Under the pieces are notes generated by a model that ran no database searches, was not told the origin of the DNA, and worked only from the letters and a program-made list of their open reading frames with translations. Position numbers and translations under genes: made by a program. DNA of 64,000 bases from Cellulosimicrobium cellulans (GTDB lineage: Bacteria; Actinomycetota; Actinomycetes; Actinomycetales; Cellulomonadaceae): NCBI RefSeq assembly GCF_016907755.1, contig NZ_JAFBCN010000001.1:3038001-3102000 (forward strand), in the 5' to 3' direction. Below are positions 1 to 9,282 of the stretch, one piece after another (position 1 is the stretch's first letter; each line of letters opens with the position of its first letter).

Positions 1-1
1 C

Positions 2-1981
2 ATCACGGTCATGGCGGCGATCGCCCTCGTCGTCGTGGTGGTCCTGGGCCTGGTGCGCGGCGAGGACTTCGACAGCCTCTTCGTGGTCGGGATCAGCCTC
101 GCGATCGCCGCGATCCCGACGGGGCTCCCCGCCGTGGTGACGATGCTGCTGTCGCTCGGCACGCGCCGGCTCGCCGAGGAGGGCGCGATCGTCAAGCGCC
201 TCAAGTCGGTCGAGACGCTCGGGTCGACGTCCGCCATCTGCTCGGACAAGACCGGGACCCTCACGCTCAACCAGATGACGGCGCGCCGCCTCGTCCTCGC
301 GGGCCGCCGGTTCTCGGTCGACGGCGAGGGCTACTCCACGACCGGCCGCATCCTGGCGGCCGCGGGCTCGACGGACGTCCCGCTCGAGCCCGTCGCGCTG
401 CCCCTGGCGCTCGCGAGCGACGCCGTCGTGCGCGACGGCGAGTGCATCGGCGACCCCACCGAGGGGGCCGTCGTCGTCCTGGCCGCGAAGGCGGGCCTCG
501 ACGTCGAGGAGACGCGGGCCGAGCACCCCCGCGTCGCGGAGGTCCCGTTCGACGCGGCGTACAAGTTCATGGCGACGTTCCACGACATCGACGGCGTGCT
601 CACGTGCTTCGTCAAGGGCGCCCCGGACGTGCTGCTCGCCCGGTCGAGCCGCTACCTCACCGCCGACGGCGGGACGGCGCCGCTCGACGACGACGCGCGG
701 GCGCGCGTCGTGGCCGAGAACGACGCGCTCGCGGGCGAGGGCATGCGCGTGCTCGCGGTCGCGCGGCGGACCGTCGGCGGGGACGAGCTGTCCGGGGAGC
801 TCCTCGACGCGGTGCGCGACCTCGAGCTGGTCGCGCTCGTCGGCATCGTCGACCCGCCGCGGCGGGAGGCGCGCGACGCCATCGCGGAGTGCCGCGACGC
901 CGGCATCCGCGTCCGGATGATCACGGGCGACCACGTCACCACCGCGGCGGCGATCGCCGGGCAGCTCGGCATCGAGGGCCGCGCGCTGACCGGGGCCGAG
1001 TTCGCGGCGATGTCGGACGCGCAGCTCGAGGCGGAGGTCGGCGAGATCGGGGTCGTCGCGCGCGTGGCGCCCGAGGACAAGGTCCGCCTCGTCGACGTGC
1101 TCAAGCGCACGGGCGACGTGGTCGCCATGACGGGCGACGGCGTCAACGACGCGCCCGCCCTCACGCGTGCGGACATCGGCGTCGCCATGGGCATCACCGG
1201 CACCGAGGTGACCAAGGACGCCGCGGAGATGATCCTCACCGACGACAACTTCGCCACGATCGTGGCCGCCGTCGAGGGGGGTCGCGGGCTCTACGACAAC
1301 CTCATGAAGTACATCCGCTTCCAGATGGTCGTGCTCGTCGGGTTCATCCTCACGTTCGTGGGCGCCGGGATCTTCACGATCGCGGGCGGCACGCCGCTCA
1401 CGCCGCTGCAGATCCTCTGGGTTAACTTCGCGATCGACGTGCTGCTCGCGATCGGTCTCGGCTTCGACGCCGCGACGCCCGGCCTCATGCGCCGCCGCCC
1501 CCGGCCGCCGACCGAGCCGGTCATCGGGCGCGGGCTCGGGGTCCGGCTCGCCGTCGGCGGCGTGCTCATCGCCGTCGGCTCGCTCGTCGCCGTGGCGTGG
1601 GGCGAGGCCGACGCCGACCTGGCCGTCGCGACGACGATGGGCCTCACCGCGATGTCGCTCCTGCACGTCGTCGCCGCGCTCGAGTGGCGCGACCCGCGGG
1701 CCAGCATCCTGTCGTTCGAGACGCTCGCCAACGGCCGGTTCGTCGTGCTGCTCCTGGCGTCCCTGGGCCTGACGTTCCTCGTCACGACCCTCGACGGCCT
1801 CCAGCGGATCTTCGGCACGGTCGACCTCGACGGCGGTCAGTGGAGCGTGTGCGCGCTCGTCGCGCTCGCGTTCCTCGTCCTGGCCGAGCTCGGCAAGCTG
1901 GTGCTGCGGCAGGTCGACCGGCACCGGAGCACGCCCGCCGACGCGGGCGCGCCCGCCCGGGTCTCGCCCGCGCAGGTCTGA
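2..1981 (+). CDS. Cation-transporting P-type ATPase, 3' part (5' end outside window)
   Basis: This is the C-terminal two thirds of a P-type ATPase, an inner-membrane pump that couples ATP hydrolysis to cation transport. The frame is open at the left edge. In order, one sees a membrane segment ending in PTGLP, the phosphorylation motif DKTGT near base 247, the nucleotide-binding KGAPD, the hinge motif TGDGVNDAPAL near base 1130, and a C-terminal bundle of about six membrane helices. The PTGLP motif (where PEGLP is usual) and the C-terminal helices fit the P2 group (Ca2+/Na+/Mg2+-like). The ion cannot be named from this. About 240 N-terminal residues are missing. The gene faces the LuxR gene, with only 10 bases between stops. 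Confidence 0.93.
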   Translation: MTVMAAIALVVVVVLGLVRGEDFDSLFVVGISLAIAAIPTGLPAVVTMLLSLGTRRLAEEGAIVKRLKSVETLGSTSAICSDKTGTLTLNQMTARRLVLAGRRFSVDGEGYSTTGRILAAAGSTDVPLEPVALPLALASDAVVRDGECIGDPTEGAVVVLAAKAGLDVEETRAEHPRVAEVPFDAAYKFMATFHDIDGVLTCFVKGAPDVLLARSSRYLTADGGTAPLDDDARARVVAENDALAGEGMRVLAVARRTVGGDELSGELLDAVRDLELVALVGIVDPPRREARDAIAECRDAGIRVRMITGDHVTTAAAIAGQLGIEGRALTGAEFAAMSDAQLEAEVGEIGVVARVAPEDKVRLVDVLKRTGDVVAMTGDGVNDAPALTRADIGVAMGITGTEVTKDAAEMILTDDNFATIVAAVEGGRGLYDNLMKYIRFQMVVLVGFILTFVGAGIFTIAGGTPLTPLQILWVNFAIDVLLAIGLGFDAATPGLMRRRPRPPTEPVIGRGLGVRLAVGGVLIAVGSLVAVAWGEADADLAVATTMGLTAMSLLHVVAALEWRDPRASILSFETLANGRFVVLLLASLGLTFLVTTLDGLQRIFGTVDLDGGQWSVCALVALAFLVLAELGKLVLRQVDRHRSTPADAGAPARVSPAQV

Positions 1982-1991
1982 GGGCGGCGGC

Positions 1992-4655
1992 TCAGGACAC
2001 GACGCCGAGCTCACGGCCTCGACGCACGGCGTCGCGGCGCGAGCTCACGCCGAGCTTGCGGTAGACGGACTTGAGGTGCGCCTTCACGGTGTTCACCGAG
2101 ACGAAGAGGTCCTCGGCGATCTCGACGTTGCTGGCCATCGACGGCAGGACGGCGAGGATCGCGAGCTCCCGCTCGGTGAGGGGCTCGACGAGCGGGGCCG
2201 GCTCCGGTGCGCGGTCGGCCGGGTCGAGGTGGGCGCGCAGCCGCTCGGAGAGCGCGTCGTCGCGCGCGGCGACCGCGCGCGCCAGCGCCGGGCGCAGCTC
2301 GCGCACGACGACGGTGAGGAACGGGCGCGCGAGCCGCTCGACGGCGGCGAGGTCCAGGGCACGTGCCAACGGGACCTCGACGCGGCGGGTGCCCGCCCGC
2401 GCCAGGGCCGACGCCTCGACGAGTGCCGCCTCGACCCGCACGACGTCGTCCACCTCGTCCTCCCCCGCGTCCACGAGCCCCGCGACGGCGCGCAGCGCGG
2501 CCCCGGTCCGCCCCGTGACGAGCAGCTCGCGGGCGCCGCACACCGCGGCGACGGCGGCCGTGCCCAGCCCTTCCCGCCGGACGCGCACGGGGAGCGCCGG
2601 TTGAGTCCCGTCGTCGAGCAGGCGGACCGCCGCCGTCGCCCGGACCCACAGGTCGGCGAGCACCGGGGGCGTCACGACGGGCCCGAGCGCGCGGTCGGCG
2701 CCGACCAGTGCGTGGCGCGCGGCCCCGGCGTGCCCGCGGTCCGCCGCCACCAGGGCCTGGAGCAGCCGGACGGCCGCCTCGGACGCCGGCTCGCGTCCCC
2801 CGGCGTCGGCTGCCAGCGCGTGCGCAAGCTCCCGGTCGAGGGCGTCGTCCGACGCGCGCAGGTACAGCACCCAGGCCCGGGCCGCGTGGGCCGGGCGCAC
2901 GTGGGCGTACCCGTCCCAGCCCCGGGGCTCGGCCTCCGCGACGACCGCGCGAGCGACCGCGTCGCCCTCGTCGAGCCGGCCCTCCGCGACCGCGAGGAGG
3001 GACATCGCCGCCCGAGCCCCGAGGACGAAGAGCTGGGGTGCCCGCCAGGCGCGGCCGGGAGGCGGCGCGAGCTCGAAGGCGGGCGTCGCCGGCTCGGGGC
3101 CTACCGAGCACCAGGCGAGGCCCGCGGCGCGGTGGGCTTGCGCGAGGCCTCGGTAGGTGTCGAGCGCGGGGAACGGGTACGGCGCCGCGTCCGCGGTCGC
3201 GAGGGCGGCGCCGGCCGCCGTCGCGAGGCCGCGCACGTCGCCCGTCGCGCGCGCGATCGAGGCGTCGAGCAGCTCCAGGAGCACGGCCGCGGCGGGCTGC
3301 TCGGCGGGGTCGAGGAGGTCGCGGGCCGTCGCGACGTGCCGACGAGCGGCGTCGAAGCGCTCGTCGACGTACGCCAGCGCGCCGGCACACAGGTGCAGCC
3401 GTGCGTCCACCCCGATCGTCGCGTAGGGCACGTGACGCAGGGTGTCCGCGACGGTCTCGCGGTGCGGGCCCGCGAGCTGGGCGGCCGCCCCCTCCACGAA
3501 GACCTCGCCCACGAGCGGCCAGTCCTCCGCGGCGGCGGCGTGCTCGAGGGCTCGCACCGCTTCGCCGTCGCGCGCGAACCAGCGCGCGGCTGCACGGTGC
3601 GCGTCGCGCAGCCGCACCGGGTCCTCGACCCGCAGCTGGCTCAGGAGCATCTCGCGCAGGAGCGGGTGGTACCGGTACCAGGTGCGGTTCTCACCCGCCG
3701 TCATGACGAAGCCGTCCGCCGCGGCGAGGCCCGGGAGCAGCCGGTCCGCCGGGGCCTCCGGGTCGAGCGCGGACGCGAGGTCGGGGCAGACGGCCGAGGC
3801 GACGCTGGTGCGGAGGAGGAAGCTCCGGGTCTCCGGCTCCTGCCGGTCGAGGACCTCGGCGAGGAGGAACTCCGCCGCCGAGCGGTCGGCGCGTGCGCGG
3901 CTCGCCGCGTCGTCGGCCTCGACCCACAGGCGGACCCCGACCGCCCAGCCGCCCGTCTCGTCGAGGACGCGCTGCGCACCGACCGTGGACAGCGGCCGCC
4001 CGTGGGCCGTGGCGAGCGTCGAGACGGCCGCGGCATCGAACGCGAGGTCGGCCGCACCGACCTCGGCGACCTCGCCCTGCGCGCGCAGCCGCTGGAGCCG
4101 CACCAGCGGGTCGACGCGCGTGAGCACGACGAGGTGGAGGGGCAGCGGGTAGCGCAGCATGTCGTCGACGGTCGCCGCGACGTCGGCGCGCGCCGCGTGG
4201 TGGAAGTCGTCCAGCACGAGCACGACCGGCTCGGGAAGCTGCTCGACGGCGGCGAGCACCCGCCGCAGGAGCGCGGGCGAGAGCCGCGGCGGGACGACGA
4301 GCGTCTCGAGCGGGTGCCCCGGAGGGACGACGCCCGCGGCGCGCAGCGCCGAGAGGACGTCGGCCCAGAACGCGGCCGGCTTGTCGTCGAACGGCTCCAG
4401 CGTCAGCCAGGCGACCCGCGGGCCGGTCGCGGCGCGCGCCCACCGAGCCACCGCGGTGGTCTTGCCCCAGCCGGGCCCGGCCGACACGAGCGTCAGGCGC
4501 CGCGCCACCGCGGCGGCCACGAGCGCCTCGACGGCGGGCCGCGGAACCGTGGAGGCGGGGAGCGCCGGGACCGAGGTCCGGGCACGCGTCGTCTCGAAGG
4601 TGTCGGCGACGAGCGCGACGTCCTCCTGCTCGGCACGCGGCTCGACCGAGGTCAT
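1992..4655 (-). CDS. LuxR-family STAND (MalT/LAL-type) transcriptional regulator
   Basis: This is an 887-aa ATP-dependent regulator of the MalT/LAL kind. Walker A is GPGWGKTT (residues 60-67). A Walker B-like VVLVLDDF lies near residue 150. A long helical, TPR-like middle of about 450 residues follows. A LuxR helix-turn-helix fills the last 60 residues (LTERELAILAVL, then EIAEDLFVSVNTVKAHLKS). In this family an inducer and ATP drive oligomerisation and DNA binding. The inducer is unknown here. The start is ATG with no clear ribosome site, so the first codons are uncertain. The gene stands alone, and no target can be assigned from context. Confidence 0.9.
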   Translation of the reverse strand: MTSVEPRAEQEDVALVADTFETTRARTSVPALPASTVPRPAVEALVAAAVARRLTLVSAGPGWGKTTAVARWARAATGPRVAWLTLEPFDDKPAAFWADVLSALRAAGVVPPGHPLETLVVPPRLSPALLRRVLAAVEQLPEPVVLVLDDFHHAARADVAATVDDMLRYPLPLHLVVLTRVDPLVRLQRLRAQGEVAEVGAADLAFDAAAVSTLATAHGRPLSTVGAQRVLDETGGWAVGVRLWVEADDAASRARADRSAAEFLLAEVLDRQEPETRSFLLRTSVASAVCPDLASALDPEAPADRLLPGLAAADGFVMTAGENRTWYRYHPLLREMLLSQLRVEDPVRLRDAHRAAARWFARDGEAVRALEHAAAAEDWPLVGEVFVEGAAAQLAGPHRETVADTLRHVPYATIGVDARLHLCAGALAYVDERFDAARRHVATARDLLDPAEQPAAAVLLELLDASIARATGDVRGLATAAGAALATADAAPYPFPALDTYRGLAQAHRAAGLAWCSVGPEPATPAFELAPPPGRAWRAPQLFVLGARAAMSLLAVAEGRLDEGDAVARAVVAEAEPRGWDGYAHVRPAHAARAWVLYLRASDDALDRELAHALAADAGGREPASEAAVRLLQALVAADRGHAGAARHALVGADRALGPVVTPPVLADLWVRATAAVRLLDDGTQPALPVRVRREGLGTAAVAAVCGARELLVTGRTGAALRAVAGLVDAGEDEVDDVVRVEAALVEASALARAGTRRVEVPLARALDLAAVERLARPFLTVVVRELRPALARAVAARDDALSERLRAHLDPADRAPEPAPLVEPLTERELAILAVLPSMASNVEIAEDLFVSVNTVKAHLKSVYRKLGVSSRRDAVRRGRELGVVS

Positions 4656-4753
4656 GAGGGCAGGCTATTCCCGCGGCCGGGGAGGCGCAGGACGAACGCC
4701 GGGTGGAAGAGGTCAGGCCCGCTAGGCCCCGGACGGCGGGACGACGTCGTCGA

Positions 4754-6157
4754 TCACGGCGAGCCCGCCGGCTCGGTGACCACGGGCGGTCGGGCGAGGA
4801 TCTCGACCACGACGAGCAGGAGGCCGGCGACGAGCGCGACGCCGACCACGAGGCCCGGCGTCAGGGATCCGGCGAGCAGCAGGACGACCGCCGCAGCCCC
4901 GATGACCAGGACGCGCACGAACGCCTTGTGCCGCCCGAGCCAGTCGCCCACGGGACCCGCCGAGACCCCGCGGCCCTCGCCCCAACCCCGCACCGTGGCG
5001 CCCATGCGCCCGAGCCCCGCGCGCAGGCTGCGCGCCGACTCGCTCGGCCCGCCGAGGTACGCGGCGAGCGCGACGACGAGGCCGAGGACCCCCACGGTGC
5101 GCAGCGTGAGGCGCAGGTAGCCCACGGCCTGGTCGAACACGACCTCGGCCGCGTCGAGGCGCAGGACCTGCCCGGAGAGCGCACCGAGGTAGAGGCCGCG
5201 CGCGACCGCGAGCCCGACGCCGAGCCCGACCATCGCCCCCGTCAGCGCGAGCCCGGCGACGACCAGCGCGCGCGACCGACGGTTCGCCACGAGGACCCCA
5301 GCGGCGAGCAGGCCGAGCACGACCCACGGCAGCCACGTCGTGAGCGTCACGATCTGCGCGTACCGGTTCTGGAGCATCACGAGCTCCGCGGACTGCGCGA
5401 TGGTGAACGTCGCGTCCACCGACGGGATGCGTGCGGCCACGTCCAGCCCGCGGTCGACCAGCCGCTCCTTGAGCAGGTCGATCAGACCGGAGAGCTGGAT
5501 GCTGAGGCGGCCGTCGTCGACCTGGAGGATGTCGCCGTCCTCGCCGCGCATGACCGAGACGAGCTGCTGGTGCGCCACGCGGTTCGCCTGGAGCCAGGCG
5601 CCCTCGAACGCGTCGCTCTCCACGAGCCGCGTCGCGGTCTCGTGGACGAGCGACTCGACGCCGCTCTGGAGCGGCGCCTCGAGCGCGGCGAGCGCCTGGG
5701 TGGCGCGCGGCGGGACGTCCCGCTCCTCCAGCCCTCCGACGAGGTCGTCGACGAGCGCCCCGACGTCGATGCGAGACATGACCTCCTCGGTGAGGCGTCC
5801 CGCGACGGCGGACTGCACGACCGGGTCCGCGGCGAGCGGGCCGACGGTCGCGACGTACCGGTCCGTGTCGGTCAGCTCCCGCTGCGCCCACGCCGAGACC
5901 GCGCCCAACGGGGCCAGGAGCGCGCCCAGGGTGATGAGCACGGCGCACGCCACGGCCCGCAGGCGGCGTCGGGGACGGCGCACGGCGGTCGGCGGCGCTG
6001 TGCCCGTGCCCGGCACCGCCCCGTCGCCGCCCGGGCCTGGTCGTTCCTCGAGGCGGCGCCGCAGCTCCGCGTTCTCGCGCTCCAGCGCGGCGAGCCGTGC
6101 GGCCACGTCGTCGGTCGCGGTGCCGGCCCCGGCCCCGGGCTCGCTCTCGTCGGTCAT
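4754..6157 (-). CDS. Membrane protein with N-terminal coiled coil and five or so helices
   Basis: This is a 467-aa protein of no recognised function. A short coiled-coil segment (ALERENAELRRRLEE, around residues 28-42) precedes a first membrane helix near residues 70-95. A soluble segment of about 180 residues, probably outside the cell, follows. Then come four or five more helices from about residue 270 to the end. It starts 10 bases after the stop of the SHOCT gene on the same strand, with a GAGAGG ribosome site, so the two are probably cotranscribed. Proteins of this build are common and unnamed in actinobacteria. Confidence 0.75.
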   Translation of the reverse strand: MTDESEPGAGAGTATDDVAARLAALERENAELRRRLEERPGPGGDGAVPGTGTAPPTAVRRPRRRLRAVACAVLITLGALLAPLGAVSAWAQRELTDTDRYVATVGPLAADPVVQSAVAGRLTEEVMSRIDVGALVDDLVGGLEERDVPPRATQALAALEAPLQSGVESLVHETATRLVESDAFEGAWLQANRVAHQQLVSVMRGEDGDILQVDDGRLSIQLSGLIDLLKERLVDRGLDVAARIPSVDATFTIAQSAELVMLQNRYAQIVTLTTWLPWVVLGLLAAGVLVANRRSRALVVAGLALTGAMVGLGVGLAVARGLYLGALSGQVLRLDAAEVVFDQAVGYLRLTLRTVGVLGLVVALAAYLGGPSESARSLRAGLGRMGATVRGWGEGRGVSAGPVGDWLGRHKAFVRVLVIGAAAVVLLLAGSLTPGLVVGVALVAGLLLVVVEILARPPVVTEPAGSP

Positions 6158-6167
6158 CCCCGGCCTC

Positions 6168-6551
6168 TCAGGCGAGCGCTCGCGCCTTGAGGCGGGCGAA
6201 CTCGTCCGCGTCGATCGTCCCGGCGTCGTAGAGCGCCTTCGCGTCCGCGATCTCGCTCGCCGGCGAACGGCCGGTGCTCGCGGTCGCCCGGACGTAGTCG
6301 TCCATCACCTGACGCCGCGCGCGGTCCTCCTCGGCGTGCCGCTCGGCCATCCCGCGCCCGCGGGCGATGACGTAGATCAGCGCCGACAGGTACGGGACGA
6401 AGATCAGGGCGATGATCCACAGCGCCTTCCACCAGCCGCTGAGCGCCTTGTCGCGGAACAGGTCGGCCACGATCTGGAACAGCACGACGAGGTACGCGAT
6501 GAAGAAGAACCACCACACCATGAGCCAGAACCAGTCCCAGAAGCCGTCCAT
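6168..6551 (-). CDS. Small membrane protein with PLD_N-type helices and a SHOCT tail
   Basis: This is a 127-aa protein. Two membrane helices lie in residues 1-65 (a Trp-rich WDWFWLMVWWFFF start, then WKALWIIALIFVPYLSALIYV), resembling the phospholipase-D nuclease N-terminal (PLDc_N) fold. The last 30 residues form a SHOCT motif (IADAKALYDAGTIDADEFARLK), an oligomerisation module often found at protein ends. It heads a two-gene unit with the membrane protein downstream. Its start faces a second SHOCT-ending gene, with a perfect 16-bp palindrome between them. The function is unknown. Confidence 0.8.
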   Translation of the reverse strand: MDGFWDWFWLMVWWFFFIAYLVVLFQIVADLFRDKALSGWWKALWIIALIFVPYLSALIYVIARGRGMAERHAEEDRARRQVMDDYVRATASTGRSPASEIADAKALYDAGTIDADEFARLKARALA

Positions 6552-6571
6552 CAGGCACCCCTCGTCTCAGG

Positions 6572-6587
6572 TCGCGAACGTTCGCGA
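6572..6587. promoter_or_regulatory. Perfect 16-bp palindrome TCGCGAACGTTCGCGA between divergent SHOCT genes
   Basis: The 16 bases are fully self-complementary and lie 21 bases upstream of the start of the leftward SHOCT gene and 150 bases upstream of the rightward one. The size and placement fit an operator for a dimeric repressor. It is not a LexA box, because the spacing between the GAAC/GTTC half sites is wrong. No regulator is encoded next to it. Confidence 0.5.
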
Positions 6588-6736
6588 TGCTCCCACTGTG
6601 GGTCGCGGGACGCCACCGGTACTCACCCGCCGGGGGTAGTCGCCGAGGCGCCTCCCGGGTGCCACCCGCACCGGGTGATCCGCGCTGCCCGGTGCGCGCA
6701 CATCCTGGACCGACGTGGGCGAGCCGGGAGAGGCGC

Positions 6737-7291
6737 ATGGACGGCACGACGATGGTCGAGGTGACGGTGCTGGGGCCCGTGACGCTCCCTGCCGCCGACC
6801 TGGCGGAGCTGGGCGTGCACCGGACCGCGGAGTGCACGCTGCTCGAGGCGACGGTGCGCGACCAGGCCGCGCTCTACGGGTTGCTCCAGCGGCTCGCCGC
6901 GCTCGGTCTCGAGCTCGTCGAGCTGCGCACCGCGACGCCGGGGCAGCGGGCCGACGTCGAGGTCGTCGTCCGCGGTCCCGTGGGCGCGCTGGTGCAGGAG
7001 ATGCTGCGCGACGTCGGCCGCGCCCTCCCCGGGTCGCTCACGTCCTACCGGCTCCGGGACACCGACCTGGCCGGCCTGCTCGCCGTGGTCTCCGGCCTGC
7101 GCGAACCCCCCTCCGGCGACGACCCGCCGCCCACCGCTCCCCCGGACCCGCCCGCCACGCCGGGGCAGCGCGCGTCCGACGCGATGGACGTGCGGATCGC
7201 GCAGCTGCGCGAGCTGGCCGCGCTGCGCGACCAGGGCGTCCTCACGGACGCCGAGCTCACGGAGCAGAAGGCGCACATCCTGGGGACGTGA
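6737..7291 (+). CDS. SHOCT-domain protein of unknown function
   Basis: This is a 184-aa soluble protein. Residues 1-125 form an alpha/beta domain with no named match (starting MDGTTMVEVTVLGPVTLP). A Pro-rich linker of about 25 residues follows, then a C-terminal SHOCT motif (QLRELAALRDQGVLTDAEL). The ATG at 6737 is chosen over upstream in-frame starts because GGGAGAGG lies four bases before it. It is transcribed away from the other SHOCT gene, which suggests the two may act together through their SHOCT tails. That link is inference. Confidence 0.7.
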   Translation: MDGTTMVEVTVLGPVTLPAADLAELGVHRTAECTLLEATVRDQAALYGLLQRLAALGLELVELRTATPGQRADVEVVVRGPVGALVQEMLRDVGRALPGSLTSYRLRDTDLAGLLAVVSGLREPPSGDDPPPTAPPDPPATPGQRASDAMDVRIAQLRELAALRDQGVLTDAELTEQKAHILGT

Positions 7292-7364
7292 CGGGCCGGA
7301 GACCGTCCGCTGTTACATCGTCCCAACATTCGAGACATCCAGGGTCACGCTAGGGGCAACTGAT

Positions 7365-7381
7365 GCACTAGCGCATAGTGC
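7365..7381. promoter_or_regulatory. Inverted repeat GCACTA-N5-TAGTGC upstream of the ABC importer operon
   Basis: Perfect 6-bp arms flank GCGCA, 48 bases before the start of the substrate-binding protein. A GntR regulator is encoded within the same operon at 10231, and GntR/FCD repressors usually bind short inverted repeats at their own promoters. This is therefore a candidate operator for that regulator. I see no convincing -35/-10 pair. Confidence 0.45.
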
Positions 7382-7429
7382 CAAGCACATCACGACGCGC
7401 TTGCTCGTGTGTCAGACCCAGGAGGACTC

Positions 7430-8467
7430 ATGGCTATCTCACGCCGCTCGTCGATCACCATCTCGCTCGTCGCGGCGGCGGGGGTCCTCACGGGCTGTGC
7501 GGGCGGGAGCGACCCGTCCGGCGGCGGGGACGACGCCGCGCCGCAGATCTCGTTCCTCTACTCCCCCTACGCGGACTACGCGCCGTTCTTCCTCGCGGAG
7601 GACAAGGGGTACTTCGAGGAGGCGGGCGTCGACGTCGAGCTCCTCGCCAAGGGCGGGACGTCCGGCGAGACCTACCAGCTCGTCAGCACGAACAACGTCA
7701 CGGCCGGTGGCGCGACGTGGGGCGCGGGCCTGTTCAACGCCACCGAGGCCGGCGCGTCGCTCTCGGTCATCGCGAGCGTCTCGCGCGTGCCGGAGAGCGG
7801 GCCGAACCCGGCCCCGTTCGTCGTCGCGGCCGACTCCGGCATCACGTCGATCGAGCAGGTCGCCGGCAGCCGTGTCGGCATCCCCGGTGACGGCGGCTTC
7901 GGCATCTACTCGGTGGCCAAGGCGCTGGAGGCCGGCGGCCTCACGCTCGACGACGTCGAGCTCGTCAACGTCGGCCCGCCGGAGACAGGTCCCGCGCTCG
8001 TGGGCGGCTCCGTCGACGCCGCCTGGTCGATCGAGCCCATCTCGTCGTCGCTGGAGAGCGAGGGCATCGCGTCCGAGATCCTCCCGATCGACTACCACGC
8101 GGGCACCGAGCTCGGCGCCCTGGTCTTCAGCACCGAGTACGTCGACGAGCACCCCGACGCGGTCGTCGCGTTCACGGCCGCGTACCTGCGCGCCGCAGCG
8201 GAGCTCGAGGCGGGCGGCTGGGACGACCCGGCGAACCAGGAGATCATCGCGCGGTACACCGAGCTGCCGGTCGAGACGCTCACGTCGCTCGCGCTCACGG
8301 AGCAGGACCCGACGGGCGAGATCGACTGGGAGGACGTGCACGCTCAGGAGCAGTTCTTCCGCGACCGCGGCACGCTCGAGTACGAGGGCGAGGCGGACGT
8401 CGAGAGCATCTTCCGCGCCGACCTCCTCGAGCAGGCGCGCGAGCGGGCTGCGGAGCTCGGCTCGTGA
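7430..8467 (+). CDS. NitT/TauT-type ABC transporter substrate-binding lipoprotein
   Basis: This is a 345-aa lipoprotein that would deliver a small solute to the permease and ATPase encoded next. The signal sequence ends in lipobox LTGC with Cys23. The mature part has the NMT1/THI5-like fold used for nitrate, sulfonate, taurine or pyrimidine-precursor binding (FLYSPYADYAPFFLAEDKGYF, VAGSRVGIPGDGG). The ATG at 7430 is preferred over GTG 7409 because AGGAGGA sits just before it. It begins an operon with overlapping genes (GTGA, then ATGA). The substrate cannot be read from the sequence. Confidence 0.92.
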   Translation: MAISRRSSITISLVAAAGVLTGCAGGSDPSGGGDDAAPQISFLYSPYADYAPFFLAEDKGYFEEAGVDVELLAKGGTSGETYQLVSTNNVTAGGATWGAGLFNATEAGASLSVIASVSRVPESGPNPAPFVVAADSGITSIEQVAGSRVGIPGDGGFGIYSVAKALEAGGLTLDDVELVNVGPPETGPALVGGSVDAAWSIEPISSSLESEGIASEILPIDYHAGTELGALVFSTEYVDEHPDAVVAFTAAYLRAAAELEAGGWDDPANQEIIARYTELPVETLTSLALTEQDPTGEIDWEDVHAQEQFFRDRGTLEYEGEADVESIFRADLLEQARERAAELGS

Positions 8468-9282
8468 CGGCCGTCTCCGTCGAGGGCCTCTGGAAGGGAT
8501 TCCACGACCGTCGCCGCGACGACGTGCTCGTCGCGCTCCAGGACGTGTCGCTCACCATCGAGGACAACGAGTTCGTCTGCGTGCTCGGCCCCTCCGGGTG
8601 CGGCAAGAGCACCCTCCTGCGCATCCTCGCGGGCCTGGAGGAGGCCGACCGCGGGACGGTGACCATGGCGGCGCGACCGTCCGTCGTCTTCCAGGACCAC
8701 GGCGTGCTGCCGTGGCTCACGGTCGAGCAGAACGTCGAGTACCCGCTGCGCCTGCGCGGCGTGCGGCGCTCGGCCCGGCGCGAGCGCGTCGCCCCGCTGC
8801 TGGACATGGTGGGCCTCACGGAGTTCCGGGGCTTCTACCCGCACCAGCTCTCGGGCGGCATGCGACAGCGCACGTCGGTCGCGCGGGCGCTGGCCGACGA
8901 CGGCGCGACCCTCCTCATGGACGAGCCGTTCGGCGCGCTCGACGAGCAGACGCGCGTCGTGCTCCAGCAGGAGCTGCTGAAGATCTGGTCGCAGACCTCG
9001 CGGTCGGTGCTCTTCATCACGCACAGCGTCGACGAGGCGCTCGTGCTCGCGGACCGCGTCGTCGTCATGTCGGCCCGGCCCGGCCGCATCCTCGCCGACG
9101 TGCGGGTCCCGTTCGACCGCCCGCGCGACATCCTCGAGCTGCGCCGCGACCCCCGCCACGGCGAGATCACGTACGAGCTGTGGCGGCTGCTGCGGGACGC
9201 GGAGGCGCAGGACGCCGAGGCGCACGACGCGTCGGGGGCGGGCGAGCGGTCTGCCGCCGGTGCCCGGGAGGCGGCCGCATGA
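8464..9282 (+). CDS. NitT/TauT-type ABC transporter ATP-binding protein
   Basis: This is a 272-aa cytoplasmic ATPase subunit. Walker A is GPSGCGKS (residues 42-49), the signature is LSGGMRQR near residue 130, Walker B is LLMDEPFGALDE near 150, and the H-loop is FITHS. It belongs to the SsuB/TauB group. It starts with GTG overlapping the upstream stop by four bases, and its own stop overlaps the permease start. The last 35 residues are an Ala/Glu-rich tail beyond the usual family end. Confidence 0.95.
   Translation: MTAVSVEGLWKGFHDRRRDDVLVALQDVSLTIEDNEFVCVLGPSGCGKSTLLRILAGLEEADRGTVTMAARPSVVFQDHGVLPWLTVEQNVEYPLRLRGVRRSARRERVAPLLDMVGLTEFRGFYPHQLSGGMRQRTSVARALADDGATLLMDEPFGALDEQTRVVLQQELLKIWSQTSRSVLFITHSVDEALVLADRVVVMSARPGRILADVRVPFDRPRDILELRRDPRHGEITYELWRLLRDAEAQDAEAHDASGAGERSAAGAREAAA

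Noticed and set aside
6572-6587. The 16-bp palindrome between SHOCT genes as a LexA box.
   Set aside because: The half sites CGAAC and GTTCG overlap with no 4-base spacer, unlike TCGAAC-N4-GTTCGA.
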